This document shows, in pieces, positions 35,428 to 35,579 of a DNA stretch of 35,579 bases (position 1 is the stretch's first letter; the number at the start of each line of letters is the position of its first letter). Source of the DNA: Ligilactobacillus hayakitensis DSM 18933 = JCM 14209 (GTDB lineage: Bacteria > Bacillota > Bacilli > Lactobacillales > Lactobacillaceae); the NCBI RefSeq assembly GCF_000615845.1, contig NZ_BAML01000016.1, positions 1 to 35,579 on the forward strand. The letters are read 5' to 3'. The notes beneath the pieces were generated by a model that worked only from the letters and a program-made list of their open reading frames with translations, was not told the origin of the DNA and made no database searches. The translations under genes were made by a program, and so were the position numbers.

Positions 35428-35510
35428 TTGACCAATAAATAAAAACCATGTATAGTATTCTTTGTTGTCAGTTAGCAAAAGCAATTAAAAGTTAGCTGAA
35501 AAAAATTCAA
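35428..35510 (+). promoter_or_regulatory. Promoter with a second CAGTTAGCAA(A/G)AGC element
   Basis: TTGACC, 17-base spacer, TATAGT (35428-35456). Then CAGTTAGCAAAAGC (35469-35482), nearly repeating the start of hairpin 1 of the small RNA. It can fold with GTTAGCTG (35491-35498) using two G-U pairs. May be a second related transcript or a leader. Confidence 0.5.
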
Positions 35511-35519
35511 AAAAAAAGT

Positions 35520-35548
35520 TTGACAACTTAAAAAGTTTTTGTTAAACT
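35520..35548 (+). promoter_or_regulatory. Promoter at the right window edge
   Basis: Consensus TTGACA, 17-base spacer, TAAACT. The downstream TCGTCA-ggtga-TGACGA hairpin (35555-35571 approx.) may start a leader; the gene is beyond the window. Confidence 0.5.
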
Positions 35549-35579
35549 AATTAAGTCGTCAGGTGATGACGATTAAATA

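Overview
The window is a low-GC Firmicute chromosome segment around the replication origin. Gene content and order (rpmH-rnpA-yidC, dnaA, dnaN, yaaA, recF, gyrB, gyrA, rpsF-ssb-rpsR), a Lys-type MurE next to a D-aspartate ligase and aspartate racemase, a ThrE-type exporter and a biotin-importing BioY all point to Lactobacillaceae. I cannot name a species from the sequence alone.

Layout. Positions 1-9.7 kb are an accessory or metabolic flank: an amino-acid permease behind what looks like a threonine-codon attenuator, a DUF554 membrane protein, a cyclophilin broken by a frameshift, an oligopeptide-binding protein without a lipobox, an AmaP-like membrane protein, a 14-helix drug exporter, an L,D-transpeptidase, and bioY behind a BirA operator. 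Positions 9.7-12.6 kb hold a GNAT enzyme and a ThrE-like Thr/Ser exporter, then a GlcU-type sugar permease. Positions 12.8-18.7 kb form a peptidoglycan cross-bridge neighbourhood: aspartate racemase, D-aspartate ligase, MurE, a HesB-like protein and a glutamine-dependent asparagine synthase. An M23 peptidase follows. Positions 19.8-30.2 kb are the conserved origin-left block on the minus strand (rpsR, ssb, rpsF, gyrA, gyrB, recF, yaaA, dnaN, dnaA). gyrA carries a 2-base deletion in the quinolone-resistance region.

The origin is bipartite. DnaA boxes lie upstream of dnaA (30.24-30.55 kb). The dnaA-dnaN gap holds two abutting DnaA boxes, a short GC-rich spacer, five DnaA-trios and an AT-rich tract, the arrangement of the Bacillus basal unwinding system. 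Genes leave the origin in both directions: minus strand to the left, plus strand (rpmH, rnpA, yidC, nupC) to the right. Two parS-like sites (3.36 kb and 33.72 kb) fit an origin-proximal position. The right end carries a zinc-ribbon/serine-hydrolase membrane protein and a gene-free stretch with at least one strong small-RNA candidate that has C-rich single-stranded segments and its own terminator.

The most interesting items are the Thr leader-peptide attenuator (1593-1764), the small-RNA region at 35.17-35.58 kb, the complete origin-unwinding module, and the multi-zinc-ribbon serine hydrolase. Frameshifts in two normally intact housekeeping genes (gyrA and the cyclophilin gene) suggest residual sequencing or assembly errors, so other absences should be read with care.
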